Origin: JBGOTP01 sp963717075
GTDB taxonomy: Bacteria; Acidobacteriota; Vicinamibacteria; Vicinamibacterales; CAVVIG01
Assembly: GCA_963717075.1 (NCBI GenBank)
Contig: CAVQVI010000010.1
Coordinates: forward strand, 868,001-932,000
Reading direction: 5' to 3'
DNA: 64,000 bases
The notes beneath the pieces are model-generated. The model made no database searches. It was not told the origin of the DNA and saw nothing but the letters and a program-made list of their open reading frames with translations. This document shows, piece by piece, positions 1 to 9,600 of the stretch. Made by a program: the position numbers and the translations under genes. Every line of letters begins with the position of its first letter. The first letter of the stretch is position 1.

Positions 1-1
1 C

Positions 2-1015
2 CAGACCGGCAAGACGGCCGTGGCGATAGACGCGATTATCAATCAGAAAGACACGGGCGTGATCTGCATCTACAACGCTATTGGTCAGAAGCAGTCGACC
101 GTGGCGCAAGTGGTCCGCACGCTCGAGGAAGCCGACGCCATGCGCTATACGGTGGTTGTCGCGGCGACCGCCTCGGATCCTGCGCCGCTCCTCTACGTCA
201 GTCCGTATTCGGCGTGTACGATCGGTGAGTTCTTCCGCGACAGTGGTCGGCATGCGCTCGTGGTGTACGACGATCTCTCCAAACACGCGCAGGCCTATCG
301 TGAAATCTCCCTGCTCCTGCGCCGCCCGCCTGGCCGCGAGGCGTATCCGGGCGACGTCTTCTATTTGCATTCGCGTCTGCTGGAGCGCGCGGCGAAGTTG
401 AGAACGGAGCTCGGCGGCGGGTCCCTTACCGCGCTGCCGATCATTGAAACGCAGGCGGGCGACTTGTCCGCATACATTCCGACGAACGTCATCTCGATCA
501 CCGACGGACAGATCTTCCTCGAGTCCGATCTCTTCCATCAAGGCGTGCGTCCGGCCATCAACGTCGGCAATTCGGTATCGCGCGTCGGTGGCTCGGCGCA
601 GGTCAAGGGGATGCGGCAGGTGGCAGGGACGCTGCGGCTCGACCTCGCACAGTATCGTGAACTGGCGGCGTTCGCCCAGTTCGGCAGCGATCTCGACAAG
701 TCCACGCAGGCCCAGCTCACGCGCGGCGCGCGGCTCGTCGAGATTCTGAAGCAGCCGCAGTACGAACCGCTGGCCGTCGAACGGCAGATCGCGATCATCT
801 TCGCGGGGACCAACGGATTCCTGGACGCCATTCCGCTGACGGAGATCCGCGCGTTCGAGACCGACCTCTATCGGCATATCGAATCGCGCTACCCGCAACT
901 ATTCCGGGCAATTGCCGACAAGAAGCAGCTGGACGACGAACTGAAAGCAGCGCTGAATGGCGCCGTGAAGGAGTTCACCACCGACTTCGCTGCGCGAAAG
1001 GCGAGCGCGGCATAG
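2..1015 (+). CDS. atpA: F1 ATP synthase subunit alpha, 3' part (5' end outside window)
   Basis: Nucleotide-binding, mostly non-catalytic subunit of the F1 head of the membrane ATP synthase. The reading frame is open from base 2 and starts inside the P-loop (QTGKT, then AVAIDAIINQK), so about the first 170 residues lie before the window. Visible family signatures include the stretch around YDDLSKHAQAYREISLLLRR, the PGREAYPGDVFYLHSRLLERAA segment, and PAINVGNSVSRVGGSAQ near the adenine-binding region. The stop is 4 bases before atpG, as in a classic atp operon. Intact over the visible 338 codons, with no sign of error. Identification is secure; only the start is missing. Confidence 0.97.
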   Translation, partial: QTGKTAVAIDAIINQKDTGVICIYNAIGQKQSTVAQVVRTLEEADAMRYTVVVAATASDPAPLLYVSPYSACTIGEFFRDSGRHALVVYDDLSKHAQAYREISLLLRRPPGREAYPGDVFYLHSRLLERAAKLRTELGGGSLTALPIIETQAGDLSAYIPTNVISITDGQIFLESDLFHQGVRPAINVGNSVSRVGGSAQVKGMRQVAGTLRLDLAQYRELAAFAQFGSDLDKSTQAQLTRGARLVEILKQPQYEPLAVERQIAIIFAGTNGFLDAIPLTEIRAFETDLYRHIESRYPQLFRAIADKKQLDDELKAALNGAVKEFTTDFAARKASAA

Positions 1016-1019
1016 GAAC

Positions 1020-1913
1020 ATGCCCTCCCTGATTGATCTCCGGCGCCGCGTGCGCGCGGTCAAGAATACGCAGCAGATCACGAAAGCGATGAAGATGGTC
1101 GCCGCGTCGAAGCTGCGCCGCGCGCAAGAGCGGGTCATCAATGCGCGGCCGTACGCGGTGCAGATGCAGCGCGTACTGCAAAGCGTTGCCTCGCGCGTTG
1201 ATCCGTCCATCCATCCGCTTCTCGCAGGGCGTGAGCACGGTTCCGGCAGCCGAACGCTGGTCATCATCGTGACCGGTGACAAGGGACTCTGCGGCAGCTT
1301 CAACACCAACGTCATCAAGGGGGCCGGCGCTTACATCGCTGGAAGCGCGCAACCGTGCGAGCTGGGTCTGGTTGGACGGAAGGGACGTGATTTCTTCGGC
1401 CGCCGCGGCTTTCAAGTGGCTTTCGAGGAGGTTGGGCTCTTCCAGAAGCTGCGGTACGAGGACGCCCGGCGCATTGCGCAGACCGCGGTTGAGGCGTATA
1501 CGTCGGGTGCGGTCGATCGAGTGGTCCTTGCGTACAACGAATTCAGGTCGGTCATGACGCAGCGGTTCGTCGTGGATCAGCTCCTGCCGATCCCACGCGC
1601 GGAGATCGAAAGCACCTCGGCCAGGACCGGCGGCTCACCAGGCGAGGGATACGGGCAGGTCGACTATCTCTACGGGTCCGCACCTCAGGAGATTTTCGAC
1701 CAGCTCCTGCCACGGTACGTCGAAGTCCAGGTATACCGCGCGCTCCTCGAGTCGAACGCCGCGTTTTTTGCGGCACAGATGACGGCGATGGACACCGCGA
1801 CCAAGAATTCCGCGGACATGATCGCGAGCCTGACGCTCTACATGAACAAAGTGCGCCAGGCAGCGATTACGAGAGAAATTATCGAAGTGGTATCGGGCGC
1901 GCAGGCGCTCTAG
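1020..1913 (+). CDS. atpG: F1 ATP synthase subunit gamma
   Basis: Central rotor shaft of F1 that couples proton flow to catalysis. The 297-residue length is normal. The N-terminal helix SLIDLRRRVRAVKNTQQITK and AMKMVAASKLRRAQ are the family hallmark. The C-terminal helix MNKVRQAAITREIIEVVSGA is equally typical. ATG at 1020 follows the atpA stop by 4 bases. The atpG-atpD gap is unusual: instead of a few bases it holds about 200 bases of GC-rich palindromes, so the operon is interrupted physically but probably still co-transcribed. The frame is intact. Confidence 0.97.
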   Translation: MPSLIDLRRRVRAVKNTQQITKAMKMVAASKLRRAQERVINARPYAVQMQRVLQSVASRVDPSIHPLLAGREHGSGSRTLVIIVTGDKGLCGSFNTNVIKGAGAYIAGSAQPCELGLVGRKGRDFFGRRGFQVAFEEVGLFQKLRYEDARRIAQTAVEAYTSGAVDRVVLAYNEFRSVMTQRFVVDQLLPIPRAEIESTSARTGGSPGEGYGQVDYLYGSAPQEIFDQLLPRYVEVQVYRALLESNAAFFAAQMTAMDTATKNSADMIASLTLYMNKVRQAAITREIIEVVSGAQAL

Positions 1914-1920
1914 TGGAGAC

Positions 1921-2107
1921 GCCCGACCTAAAGGTCGGGCCTACGAGGCCGGGCCTCGAGGATGAAACTCGACCTAAGGTCGGGCCGAGCTCAGCCGGGC
2001 GTGGCGAGTCAGTAGTCCATCGTAGGCCCGACCTTCAGGTCGGGCGTGGAAGTGGAAGTCCTGATACGTAGGCCCGACCTTCAGGTCGGGCGTGGACCTG
2101 GTCGGGC
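1921..2107. repeat. Cluster of REP-like palindromes between atpG and atpD
   Basis: Several copies of a short GC-rich inverted repeat of the form GCCCGACC-loop-GGTCGGGC lie here. Clear copies are at 1921-1940 (loop TAAA), 2026-2045 and 2072-2091 (loop TTCA), with a degenerate copy at about 1970-1985 and a half unit at about 2098. The later copies begin with GTAG and are followed by CGTG. The same unit recurs at 7.7-8.0 and 12.1 kb. Such hairpins between co-transcribed genes could affect mRNA processing or stability, but no function is shown here. Confidence 0.9.
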
Positions 2108-2119
2108 GTAGGAAAGCAC

Positions 2120-3562
2120 ATGGCTGAAAAACGTGTCGGAAAGATCGTTCAGGTGATCGGGCCGGTCGTCGACGTCGAGTTCGAAGCCGGACACCTGCCG
2201 GAAATCTACAACGCGCTGCGTATTCAGTCCGAGGGTACCACGGCCGGCGTCATCGACGTCATCGCCGAGGTCGAGCAGCACCTTGGCGAGAATCGTGTGC
2301 GCGCGGTCGCGATGAAGCCGACCGACGGCATGCAGCGCGGTATGAAGGCCCTGGATCTTGGCGAGCCGATCACCGTCCCTGTCGGCCCCGAAACCCTGGG
2401 ACGCGTGCTGAACGTGCTCGGAGAGCCGGTGGATTTCCCCGACAGACCGGTGGTGACGAAAGAGCGCTGGCCGATTCACCGTCCCCCACCGACCCTGGAG
2501 CAACAGTCCACTGAACTCAAGATGTTCGAGACGGGCATCAAGGTCATCGATCTCCTCGAGCCGTACCTGCAGGGCGGCAAGATCGGGCTCTTCGGCGGCG
2601 CCGGCGTCGGCAAAACCGTCGTCATCATGGAACTGATTCACAACATCGCGCTGAAGCACGGCGGCGTGTCGGTGTTCGGCGGTGTGGGCGAGCGCACGCG
2701 CGAGGGCAACGACCTCTGGCTCGAGTTTCAGGAGAGCGGCGTCATCGACGTCAACGACTCGAGCAAGTCGCGTGCGGCGCTGGTCTATGGACAGATGACG
2801 GAGCCGCCAGGCGCGCGCCTGCGCGTGGCGTTGTCCGCCTTGACCGTGGCCGAGTATTTCCGTGACGGCGAAGGCAAGGACGTGCTGCTGTTCATCGACA
2901 ACGTGTTCCGCTTCACGCAGGCGGGGTCGGAAGTGTCGGCGCTGCTCGGACGCATGCCATCGGCGGTCGGCTATCAACCGACGCTGCTGAGCGAAATGGG
3001 CCAGATGCAGGAGCGCATCACGTCGACCAAGAAGGGGTCGATCACGTCGGTGCAGGCGATTTACGTGCCGGCGGACGATTACACGGACCCCGCGCCGGCG
3101 ACGACGTTTGCCCATCTCGATGCGACGACGAACTTGTCACGGGCGATTTCTGAGCTCGGCATCTACCCGGCCGTCGATCCCCTGGCCTCCACATCGCGCA
3201 TCCTGGACGCGCGCATCCTCGGCGAGGAGCATTACGGGGTCGCGCGGCAGGTGAAACAAATCCTGCAGCGGTACAAAGACCTGCAGGACATCATCGCCAT
3301 TCTCGGTATCGACGAGCTGTCGGAGGACGACAAGCTGACTGTCTCCCGCGCGCGGAAGATTCAGAAGTTCCTGTCGCAGCCCTTCTTCGTGGCCCAACAG
3401 TTCACCGGCCTCGACGGCAAGTACGTGCCGATTGCCGACACCATCCGCGGCTTCAAGGAAATCGTCGAAGGCAAACACGACGCGGTGCCGGAGCAGGATT
3501 TCTACATGGTCGGGACAATCGAGGAAGTGCTCGAGCGCTTCAAGAAACGCCAGGCGGCATGA
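2120..3562 (+). CDS. atpD: F1 ATP synthase subunit beta
   Basis: Catalytic subunit of F1 that makes ATP from ADP and phosphate. It is 480 residues, the usual length. Walker A GGAGVGKT is at about residues 159-166, followed by GVGERTREGNDLWLE. Walker B (VLLFIDNVFRFT) is at about residue 255, followed by QAGSEVSALLGRMPSAVGYQ. The C-terminal domain begins after YVPADDYTDPAPAT. ATG 2120 is preceded by GGAAAG, a reasonable ribosome site, and is just downstream of the palindrome cluster. The frame is intact. Confidence 0.98.
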   Translation: MAEKRVGKIVQVIGPVVDVEFEAGHLPEIYNALRIQSEGTTAGVIDVIAEVEQHLGENRVRAVAMKPTDGMQRGMKALDLGEPITVPVGPETLGRVLNVLGEPVDFPDRPVVTKERWPIHRPPPTLEQQSTELKMFETGIKVIDLLEPYLQGGKIGLFGGAGVGKTVVIMELIHNIALKHGGVSVFGGVGERTREGNDLWLEFQESGVIDVNDSSKSRAALVYGQMTEPPGARLRVALSALTVAEYFRDGEGKDVLLFIDNVFRFTQAGSEVSALLGRMPSAVGYQPTLLSEMGQMQERITSTKKGSITSVQAIYVPADDYTDPAPATTFAHLDATTNLSRAISELGIYPAVDPLASTSRILDARILGEEHYGVARQVKQILQRYKDLQDIIAILGIDELSEDDKLTVSRARKIQKFLSQPFFVAQQFTGLDGKYVPIADTIRGFKEIVEGKHDAVPEQDFYMVGTIEEVLERFKKRQAA

Positions 3563-3649
3563 GCCAGATCTCCGCGAAACTCGCAGAATCGAGGGGAGTG
3601 TCGATTGTCCTGGCGGGGTTCTGCCGTGGTCGGCGGTTGACGTAAGGAC

Positions 3650-4072
3650 ATGGCGCTCCCAACACATTTTCAGCTGCAAATCGTTTCCACCGATCGATCG
3701 CTCGTGAATGAGCAGGTTGACGAAGTGGAGGTTCCCGGCGCCGATGGCTATTTCGGCGTGCTGCCAGGGCACACGCCGCTCCTGGCGCTGCTTGGCGCCG
3801 GCGAGCTGTGGTACCGGCAGGGGCCCGAGACGCACTATCTCTCGATTGCGTTCGGGTTCGCCGAAGTCCAGCCGGAACGAGTCACGATCCTTGCCCAGAT
3901 TGCGGAGCGCGCAGATGAAGTCGATGTCGCCCGCGCTCAAGCGGCACTGAAACGTGCCCAGGGGCGACTGACAAGCCCGGTGGCGGACGTGGATTTCGAG
4001 CGTGCGCGGATTGCCCTGCTCAAGTCATTGATCCGTCTGCAGGTAGCCAGTCGGGCTAGAATCCGTTCGTAA
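3650..4072 (+). CDS. atpC: F1 ATP synthase subunit epsilon
   Basis: Small rotor and regulatory subunit of F1. At 140 residues it fits the family. The N-terminal beta-sandwich shows LQIVSTDRSLVNEQVDEVEV and PGADGYFGVLPGHTPLL. A helical hairpin follows (AERADEVDVARAQAALKRAQ). It starts 87 bases after atpD with TAAGGA upstream of the ATG. The TAA stop is directly abutted by the TTG start of the ABC permease gene, so the polysaccharide exporter may be read from the same transcript. Order atpA-G-D-C is standard. Confidence 0.95.
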   Translation: MALPTHFQLQIVSTDRSLVNEQVDEVEVPGADGYFGVLPGHTPLLALLGAGELWYRQGPETHYLSIAFGFAEVQPERVTILAQIAERADEVDVARAQAALKRAQGRLTSPVADVDFERARIALLKSLIRLQVASRARIRS

Positions 4073-4867
4073 TTGTTTTCCAACCTCGCGCAACTCTTCC
4101 GCTACCGCGGTCTGATTCAGAGCCTCGTCGCGCGTGAACTCAAGGCGCGCTATCGGGGTTCTGTTCTCGGCTTTCTCTGGTCGTTCATCAACCCGCTGCT
4201 GCTCCTGGGCGTGTACTGGTTCATCTTCACCACGATCCTTCCCAATCGGACGGAGGGCCTGCAGCCGTACGCGCTGTTCATGCTCTGCGGAATCCTTCCG
4301 TGGACCTGGTTCTCGGCATCCCTGACTGAAGGGTCGAACTCGCTGATCGCCGGGGGCAACCTCATCAAGAAGGTCCTCTTCCCCGCGGAAGTACTTCCTT
4401 TCGTCAGCGTGCTGGCAAACATGGTTCATTTCCTCCTGCCGCTGCCGCTCGTGATTGCTCTACTCGTGTACGCTCACCGGGCACCGGGGCTTGCCGGACT
4501 GTTGTGGCTCCCAATCGTCGTGCTGGTCCAGTTCGTGTTCACCGCCGGGCTGGCGTTGATACTGGCGGCACTAACCGTGCATTTTCGAGATATCCGCGAC
4601 ATCCTGACCAACGTCCTGATGTTGTGGTTCTTTACAACACCGATCATCTACTTTTACCTGCAGCCCGAGTTCCGGGGCTACAAGCCGTTCTTCGATCTCA
4701 ATCCGGTGGCCCATCTGGTGATCTCGTATCAGGAAATCCTCTTTCTCGAGGGCGGCTTTGGCCACTGGCGGTGGCTGCTGGCGCTCGGCGTCGTGTCCGT
4801 GGTGGTCTTTCTGGCCGGCTACTGGCTGTTCGATCGGCTGCGTGATTCGTTCGCGGAGGTCGTGTGA
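4073..4867 (+). CDS. wzm: ABC-2 type polysaccharide export permease (Wzm-like)
   Basis: Inner-membrane permease that, with the Wzt ATPase next door, moves a lipid-linked polysaccharide to the periplasm. The 264-residue protein has the typical start LVARELKARYRGSVLGFLWS followed by PLLLLGVYWFIF, and about six hydrophobic segments. The family motif FRDIRDILTNVLMLWFFTTP lies at about residues 165-185. The start used is TTG 4073, immediately after the atpC stop; no ATG is available near it. A 37-base gap separates it from the ATPase gene. The frame is intact. Confidence 0.9.
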   Translation: MFSNLAQLFRYRGLIQSLVARELKARYRGSVLGFLWSFINPLLLLGVYWFIFTTILPNRTEGLQPYALFMLCGILPWTWFSASLTEGSNSLIAGGNLIKKVLFPAEVLPFVSVLANMVHFLLPLPLVIALLVYAHRAPGLAGLLWLPIVVLVQFVFTAGLALILAALTVHFRDIRDILTNVLMLWFFTTPIIYFYLQPEFRGYKPFFDLNPVAHLVISYQEILFLEGGFGHWRWLLALGVVSVVVFLAGYWLFDRLRDSFAEVV

Positions 4868-4904
4868 TCAACGCGATCCTTCGTGATGAACGTGGGGCGC
4901 TGCC

Positions 4905-6228
4905 GTGAACGCCATTGAGCTCGTGAACGTCTCGAAGGTGTATCGACGGTACAGTGGCCATCAGTTCGCCACGCTGAAGAGCGCCCTTCTGCAGCGCAGC
5001 ATTCTGCGAGACCTTCGGCCCAGCGAAACGTTCCCCGCGCTGCGCGATGTGTCGTTCACGGTGCCGAAGGGATCCACGTACGGTGTGATCGGACGCAATG
5101 GCTCAGGGAAGAGCACGGCTCTCAAGGTTGTCGCGGGCATTACCAAGCCGACGAGCGGGACCGTACACGTCGAGGGCCGCGTGTCGGCTCTCATCGAGCT
5201 TGGTGCCGGTTTTCACCCCGAAATCTCCGGGCGAGAAAATGTCTTCATCAACGGAATCATGCTCGGGCTCACGACGCCGTGAGGTCCAGCAACGGTTCGA
5301 TGAAATCGTCGAGTTCGCTGAGCTCCGGGAGTTCATCGATGCGCCGGTCAAGACCTATTCATCCGGCATGTACATGCGTCTGGGATTCGCCGTGGCGATT
5401 CACGTAAACCCTGATGTGCTTCTCGTGGACGAGGTGCTCGCGGTCGGTGACGAGGGATTTACGCACAAATGTCTCGACAAGTTCGCGGAGTTCAGACGCC
5501 GCGGGAAGACGATCCTTCTCGTCACGCACTCGCTGAGCGTCGTGGAGCGGTTCTGCGATCTGGCGCTCTGGATGGACAACGGGCACCCCGGCGCGCACGG
5601 CGATCCACGCCGCGTTGTGGATGCCTATCTGACAGCGGTAGAAGCCAGCGAAGAACAACTCCTTGCGGACGCCGCAAGGAAGGCGGTTGCCACCGGGGCT
5701 GCCAGTTCCGCCGCGATACCATCGAACGAGTCGAAACCCGCCGAGGCGCCGCCAGACATGTTTCAGGCGGTTGAAGGTCGATGGGGATCGCGAGAAGTCG
5801 AGATTGCCGAGGTGGCGCTCGTCAACGATAAGGGTGAACCATCGTTTGTGTTTCATTCGGGCGATGCCATGTCCGTCAAGTTGCGGGTGCGCGCAGCGTC
5901 GCCGGTGGAGGACTTCGTGTTCGGCGTCAGCCTCTTCAACGCCGACGGAGTCTGTTGCTACGGAACGAATACATACCTTGAAGACATGGAGCCACAACAG
6001 TTGGCGGGCGACGGAGAGGTCGTCTTCGGCATCGACAGCCTCGATCTCGTGGAAGGCACGTACAAGCTCGACGTCGCCGTTCACAAGCGCGACGGCTTTC
6101 CATACGATTACCATCGCCTCCTCTACACGTTCCGTGTCAAATCGCGGACGCACGACGTGGGAATCTACCGGCCCCGGCATCGATGGACGTTTTCGCCGGG
6201 GGTCCGATTCAAGTCGGCCGGGGAATGA
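4905..6228 (+). CDS. wzt: ABC transporter ATPase with C-terminal glycan-binding domain (Wzt-like); one frameshift at about 5274
   Basis: ATPase partner of the upstream permease. Walker A GRNGSGKS is at about residues 63-70, the signature is YSSGMYMRLGF and Walker B is LLVDEVLAVGDE. After residue about 235 the sequence changes to a beta-rich tail (WGSREVEIAEVAL to FSPGVRF) typical of Wzt carbohydrate-binding domains, which recognise the finished glycan. The frame breaks at about 5274: the first part ends GIMLGLTTP-stop, and deleting one A restores GLTRREVQQRFDEIVEFAEL in the next frame. The reading is otherwise clean, so a one-base insertion (error or recent mutation) is likely. Its TGA overlaps the ATG of the next gene. 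Confidence 0.88.
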
Positions 6229-6692
6229 ACGGCAGGGCCGAAGCAATCGCATTTGTCCGCCGGCTCCAAACCGCGGGAAAACGCGTCGTGTTCACCAACG
6301 GCGTGTACGACCTGCTGCACCCCGGGCACATACGCTACCTTCAGAGTGCCCGTCAGCTTGGCGACGTGCTCGTCGTTGGCGTCAACTCGGATCGATCGGT
6401 TCGTGCCAACAAGGGTGCGCGGCGCCCGATTACACCCGCGGCTGAGCGAGAGGAGATCCTGGCGGCACTCGCGTGCGTTGATGCCGTCGTGGGTTTTGAC
6501 GAAGACACGCCTCACGCCATTATCTCAGCGCTCCAGCCGGACGTGCTCGTGAAGGGCGCTGACTGGGCCGAAGACGCCATCGTGGGGCGCGACATCGTTG
6601 AAGCGCGCGGCGGGCGCGTGGTGAGGATGGCGCTTGCGCCCGGGTATTCCACGACCGCCCTGTTGGAGAAAATCCGCGCCCGCCATGAGTAA
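6225..6692 (+). CDS. Heptose-1-phosphate adenylyltransferase-like cytidylyltransferase family protein (RfaE2/HldE C-domain type)
   Basis: Probably transfers AMP (or another nucleotide) to a sugar phosphate in LPS core or glycan precursor synthesis. The cytidylyltransferase fold is clear: FTNGVYDLLHPGHIRYLQSA contains the HPGH-type HxxH motif. GVNSDRSVRANKG and LQPDVLVKGADW follow, as in RfaE2. The ATG at 6225 overlaps the wzt stop as ATGA, which favours this start over an earlier in-frame ATG at 6183. It is 155 residues, the usual size of a stand-alone RfaE2 domain. The kinase half (RfaE1) is not seen in the window. The exact sugar is not determined by the sequence. Confidence 0.85.
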   Translation: MNGRAEAIAFVRRLQTAGKRVVFTNGVYDLLHPGHIRYLQSARQLGDVLVVGVNSDRSVRANKGARRPITPAAEREEILAALACVDAVVGFDEDTPHAIISALQPDVLVKGADWAEDAIVGRDIVEARGGRVVRMALAPGYSTTALLEKIRARHE

Positions 6693-9600
6693 TTGGTGAC
6701 CACGTCCACTTCGCTCAACCTCCGGGCGACCCTGAAGGCCGCGATCGCGCGCAGCCGCCTGGATGTACCAGCGCGTACTGTGTCCGGTCTCACGCCAGTC
6801 GCCAAAACACTCTTCGTTGCGGCCGCCTCACAAGCCATGCCGCACGGCGTCGTGCTGTACGTGGTTCCCGGCGATGGCGACCTCGAAGAGGCCACGACGA
6901 ATATCCGCTTCTTTGTTTCGGCCCTGGAGGGCCTGTCGGATGCGGCCGTCGATCGCGTCGTCCTGCCGTTCCCATCGCACGAGGTCGACCCCTACCGCGG
7001 CATGGCCCCCCATTCTGGCGTAACGGCCGCGCGGGCGCGCGCGCTTCACGGGCTTGCCACCGGCACCGCCCGCATCGTCGTGGCATCGGCGGCAGCATTG
7101 CTCCCAAAGACCAGCGTCCCCGACCGTCTTCTGCGGGCAGCAATCGATTTGAGGCCCGGACAGGACATCGGGCCAACCCAGCTTGGCGAGATCCTTGTCG
7201 ACGGAGGATTCACCCGTGAGGATCCGGTTGACGAACACGGTGAGTTCGCGATTCGGGGCGGCATCCTCGATGTCTTTCCCCCAGGGGAGCCGAGTCCGGT
7301 CAGGCTGGAGTTCGTGGGCGACACCATCGAAACACTGCGGACGTTCGACCCGGCGACACAGCGATCGATTCGACCGATCGATCAAATCTCGATTGTGCCG
7401 CTGCGGGACGCGTTCCTGGACCATGAGGCGACGCTCTTCGACTACCTTGCCTTGGCAAGCAGCTCCCGAATCATCGTGTCGGAGCCTGACGAAGTGGACG
7501 CCAACATCATCGCCCTGACCGAGCAGTTTCATCGGTCGTACGAAGATGCGCGCCTTCAGGCGCCTGACATTGCCCCGCCGGACGAGCTTCTTCTGAACTC
7601 GACTGACGTCAGGGCGCGGTTCTCCCATGCCACGACCGTGGCGGAGCTGGGCCTCGACGTCGACGCCGGGCCGCCGGCTCCGCCCGTAGGCCCGACCTTG
7701 AGGTCGGGCGAGCACGCGCTCCGCTCGTAGGCCCGACCTTGAGGCCGGGCGAACACGCCGCTCCGCTCGTAGGCCCGACCTTGAGGCCGGGCGAACACGC
7801 CGCTCCGCTCGTAGGCCCGACCTTGAGGCCGGACGAACACGCCGCTCCGCTCGTAGGCCCGACCTTGAGGCCGGACGAACACGACGCTCCGCTCGTAGGC
7901 CCGACCTTGAGGCCGGACGAACACGCCGCTCCGCTCGTAGGCCCGACCTTCAGGTCGGGCGAACACGACGCCGTAACACCGGGGGGCGGCACCGAACGCG
8001 TGAGCGTGCGCTGCCAGCCGACGCAAGAATTCCACAGCCGGATCGGCGACTGGGTCGGCGAGATCCGCCGCAGGCGCGAGCAGGGAGAGACGATGCTGTT
8101 CGTCGCAGCAACGTCGGGTCGAGCCGAGCGCACCATCGAGGTCCTCAAGGAATATGACGTGCTCGCCGTACCGGTTGAACACGCCGAGGACGCCCGGTAT
8201 GCCGCTGTGCTCGTGGTCATTGGCAGACTCTCCCGAGGCGTTCGCTTGCCGGATGGCGCCCTCAGCATCTACGCGGAGGCCGACGTTTTCGAAGAGGAAC
8301 GCCGGGCGCCAGAGCGCCGTCGATCGGCCACGAAGGCGTTTTTGTCAGACCTTCGCGACCTCAAAGTGGGCGATCTCGTCGTGCACGTTGACCATGGCAT
8401 CGGCGCCTTCGTCGGCCTGAAGCAGATCGGCGTCGGCGATAGCTCGCAGGAGTTTCTCGAGCTCCGCTATGCGGGTGAGGACAAGCTGTTCGTACCCGTC
8501 GAGCGCCTCGATCTCGTCCAGAAGTACACGGGCGCCACGCGGCCGTCCCTGGACCGACTTGGCGGCACCTCGTGGGAGCGGGCGAAAACAAGGGTCAAGA
8601 AGGCCATGCGCGACATGGCCGAGGAGCTACTCAAGCTCTACGCGGCGCGCAAGGCCGTGCCAGGCCACGCGTTCGGGCCCGATACACACTGGCAGAAGGA
8701 ATTTGAGGACGCGTTTGAGTACGAGCTCACGCCGGACCAGCGATCAGCAATCGTTGAGATCAAGCGTGACATGGAATCGCCCACGCCGATGGATCGACTG
8801 CTATGCGGTGACGTGGGATACGGGAAGACCGAAGTCGCCATGCGGGCCGCATTCAAGGCGGTGATGGACGGTAAGCAGGTGGCGTTTCTCGCCCCGACCA
8901 CGATCCTTGCCTTTCAGCACGAAAAGACGCTCCGCGAGCGCTTTGCGGGTTTTCCCGTACGCATCGAGATGATCAGCCGCTTTCGCAGCAAGGCGGAGCA
9001 GAAGGAGACACTCGCCGACCTCGCTGCCGGCAAGGTCGATGTGATCGTCGGAACGCACCGCTTGTTGTCGAACGACGTGGAATTCCGCGACCTCGGGCTG
9101 CTCGTCGTCGACGAGGAGCAGCGGTTCGGTGTGACGCACAAGGAGCGGATCAAGCAGCTCAAAAAGAAAGTCGACGTGCTGACAATGACCGCGACGCCGA
9201 TTCCACGAACGTTGAACATGTCGCTCATCGGCATTCGCGACATGTCTATCATCGAGACGCCGCCGAAAGATCGGCTGTCGATTCAAACGAACGTCGTGAA
9301 GTTCGACCAGGAGATCATCGCCCGGGCGATTCGTCACGAGTTGGATCGGGGAGGGCAAATCTATTTCGTCCACAATCGGGTGGAATCGATCTTCTCGATT
9401 GGCGCGTTGATCCAGCGACTCGTGCCGGAGGCGAAGGTGGTGGTGGGGCACGGGCAGATGAACGAAGACACGCTCGAGACGGCTATGCTCGACTTCATGA
9501 GCCGCAAGTTCGATGTGCTGCTGGCCACGACAATCGTGGAGAACGGTCTCGATATCCCGAACGCCAATACGATTGTGATCAACCGGGCCGATCGGTACGG

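Noticed and set aside
2081..3115. 344-codon open frame on the minus strand of atpD
   Set aside because: Arg/His/Asp-rich product typical of antisense of a GC-rich gene; the plus frame is an intact atpD.
7686..7972. Possible CRISPR array because of regular 42-bp units
   Set aside because: There are no variable spacers; the whole unit repeats, and the repeat is a dispersed palindrome lying in mfd.
7556..8268. Long minus-strand frames encoding apparent repeat proteins (LKVGPTSGAAC-type)
   Set aside because: They are the reverse reading of the mfd palindrome array; 42-bp units keep all six frames open, so these are shadows of a repeat.
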